This document shows positions 22,388-22,920 of a stretch of DNA of 22,920 nucleotides, in pieces. The notes beneath the pieces are model-generated. The model was given only the letters and a program-made list of their open reading frames with translations. It was not told where the DNA came from and made no database searches. This DNA is from an uncultured Ignavibacteriota bacterium (GTDB taxonomy: Bacteria > Bacteroidota > Ignavibacteria > Tepidaquicellales > Tepidaquicellaceae). Position 1 is the first letter of the stretch, and each line of letters starts with the position of its first letter. The DNA is taken from NCBI GenBank assembly GCA_937959065.1, contig CALGOI010000183.1:1-22920 (forward strand), in the 5' to 3' direction. The position numbers and the translations under genes are program-made.

Positions 22388-22920
22388 ATGAAAAAATCCT
22401 ATTTGATTCTGGTTCTCTTATTTACAGTCATGGCTTGTGAGAAAACCATCGTCTATGCTGACGGAATCCCATTGCAAGATGGTACTGAAATTATTACAAC
22501 TCCAAAAGAACGTGCTGCCGAATTAATGGCTACCGTTGATGACTATGTTGAAATTCTAAGCCCATTTGATCTCCAGTCCAAAACATTAACAGTAGGTACC
22601 GTCACTCGTGAGGATTACCTTCAATACCTGAAGAATCGTGCTATGGATTATTCCTATGAAGACGTTGAAAAACTTAAAAGGGCTGTCGAATCTATTGGTA
22701 AAAAACTTGATGCTATAGGATTATACCCAAATTTCCCACCTGTCATCGAAGTCATAAAAACCGATATGAAAGAGGAGTCTGGTGCCTCCGGGTACACACG
22801 TCTTAATTACATTGCAATGGCTGACCACATGTTCTCTATGTCGGATAAAGATTTTGAAAATGTTTTGATTCACGAACTCTTTCATGTTCTCTCGCGAAAT
22901 AACCCTGCAATGCAGGAGAA
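22388..22920 (+). CDS. HExxH lipoprotein, putative zinc peptidase, truncated by the window edge
   Basis: The frame from the ATG at 22388 runs off the right end and gives 177 residues. A lipoprotein signal ends in 'FTVMAC', so Cys17 is probably lipidated. A zinc-binding motif H162-E-L-F-H166 occurs in 'VLIHELFHVLSRN'; the third ligand would lie beyond the window. No named family was recognised. It resembles, in motif only, the HEHFH protein at 8007-8978 (both exported, HExFH). Peptidase activity is inferred. The gene is last in the 21710-22920 cluster, with a secreted protein upstream. Confidence 0.75.
   Translation, partial: MKKSYLILVLLFTVMACEKTIVYADGIPLQDGTEIITTPKERAAELMATVDDYVEILSPFDLQSKTLTVGTVTREDYLQYLKNRAMDYSYEDVEKLKRAVESIGKKLDAIGLYPNFPPVIEVIKTDMKEESGASGYTRLNYIAMADHMFSMSDKDFENVLIHELFHVLSRNNPAMQE

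Noticed and set aside
1..22920. A CRISPR array, toxin-antitoxin pair, phage module, or defence island
   Set aside because: No regular direct-repeat/spacer array, transposase, integrase or known defence domain was found; repeats seen are palindromes, a minisatellite and a heptamer array.

Overview
The window looks like a chromosomal stretch from a member of the Ignavibacteria or a related lineage at the Bacteroidota/Chlorobi boundary. This is inferred from two tandem secreted proteins with a C-terminal type IX secretion (T9SS) sorting domain of the 'QNYPNPFNP' type, from several upstream regions that match the Bacteroidota sigma factor consensus (TTG, about 19-21 bases, TAnnTTTG), from a DUF3078 protein, and from moderately AT-rich DNA. 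No rRNA, tRNA, CRISPR array, phage module or intact transposase gene was seen. Most genes belong to known families, and I found no convincing multi-gene defence or novel enzymatic system. The more unusual signals are repeats, operator architecture and small uncharacterised proteins.

Layout. Positions 1-3235 are all minus strand: a truncated aldo/keto reductase, then a compact arsR / SRPBCC / DUF899 operon (1978 down to 541) whose promoter carries two near-identical 16-bp palindromes, then a PQQ-propeller lipoprotein. Positions 3244-8978 form a tightly spaced minus-strand run, probably one operon read from 8978 downwards: a secreted HExxH protein, a GroES-like co-chaperonin paralogue, ApaG, a family-2 glycosyltransferase and two MscS-type channels. 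The larger channel has an 18-bp minisatellite just after its signal peptide.

Positions 9012-9102 hold divergent promoters. The plus strand then carries a very lysine-rich exported protein with two copies of a short motif, a strong terminator, a DoxX-like membrane protein, a membrane-anchored class III nucleotide cyclase and a GNAT acetyltransferase. The last ends exactly where the convergent T9SS pair (14828 down to 12181) begins. Both T9SS genes contain a heptanucleotide tandem repeat inside the sorting domain.

Positions 14906-16386 hold a coiled-coil/winged-helix protein, three REP-like palindromes (two intact, one degraded) and a P-loop kinase-like gene lying between them. Positions 16702-18050 carry an alpha/beta hydrolase and a flavodoxin-fold reductase, followed by a bidirectional terminator and a minus-strand stress pair (a DJ-1/PfpI protein and CsbD). 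From 19170 to the end the plus strand carries a DUF3078 protein, a diaminopropionate ammonia-lyase, a VOC protein, a 42-residue membrane peptide, a small secreted protein and a truncated HExxH lipoprotein.

Functional themes are envelope and stress physiology: osmotic channels, a co-chaperonin, CsbD, a DJ-1 protein, secreted propellers and putative zinc peptidases. Coupling between the blocks is inference only; transcription units are suggested by spacing and by promoter or terminator matches read by eye.
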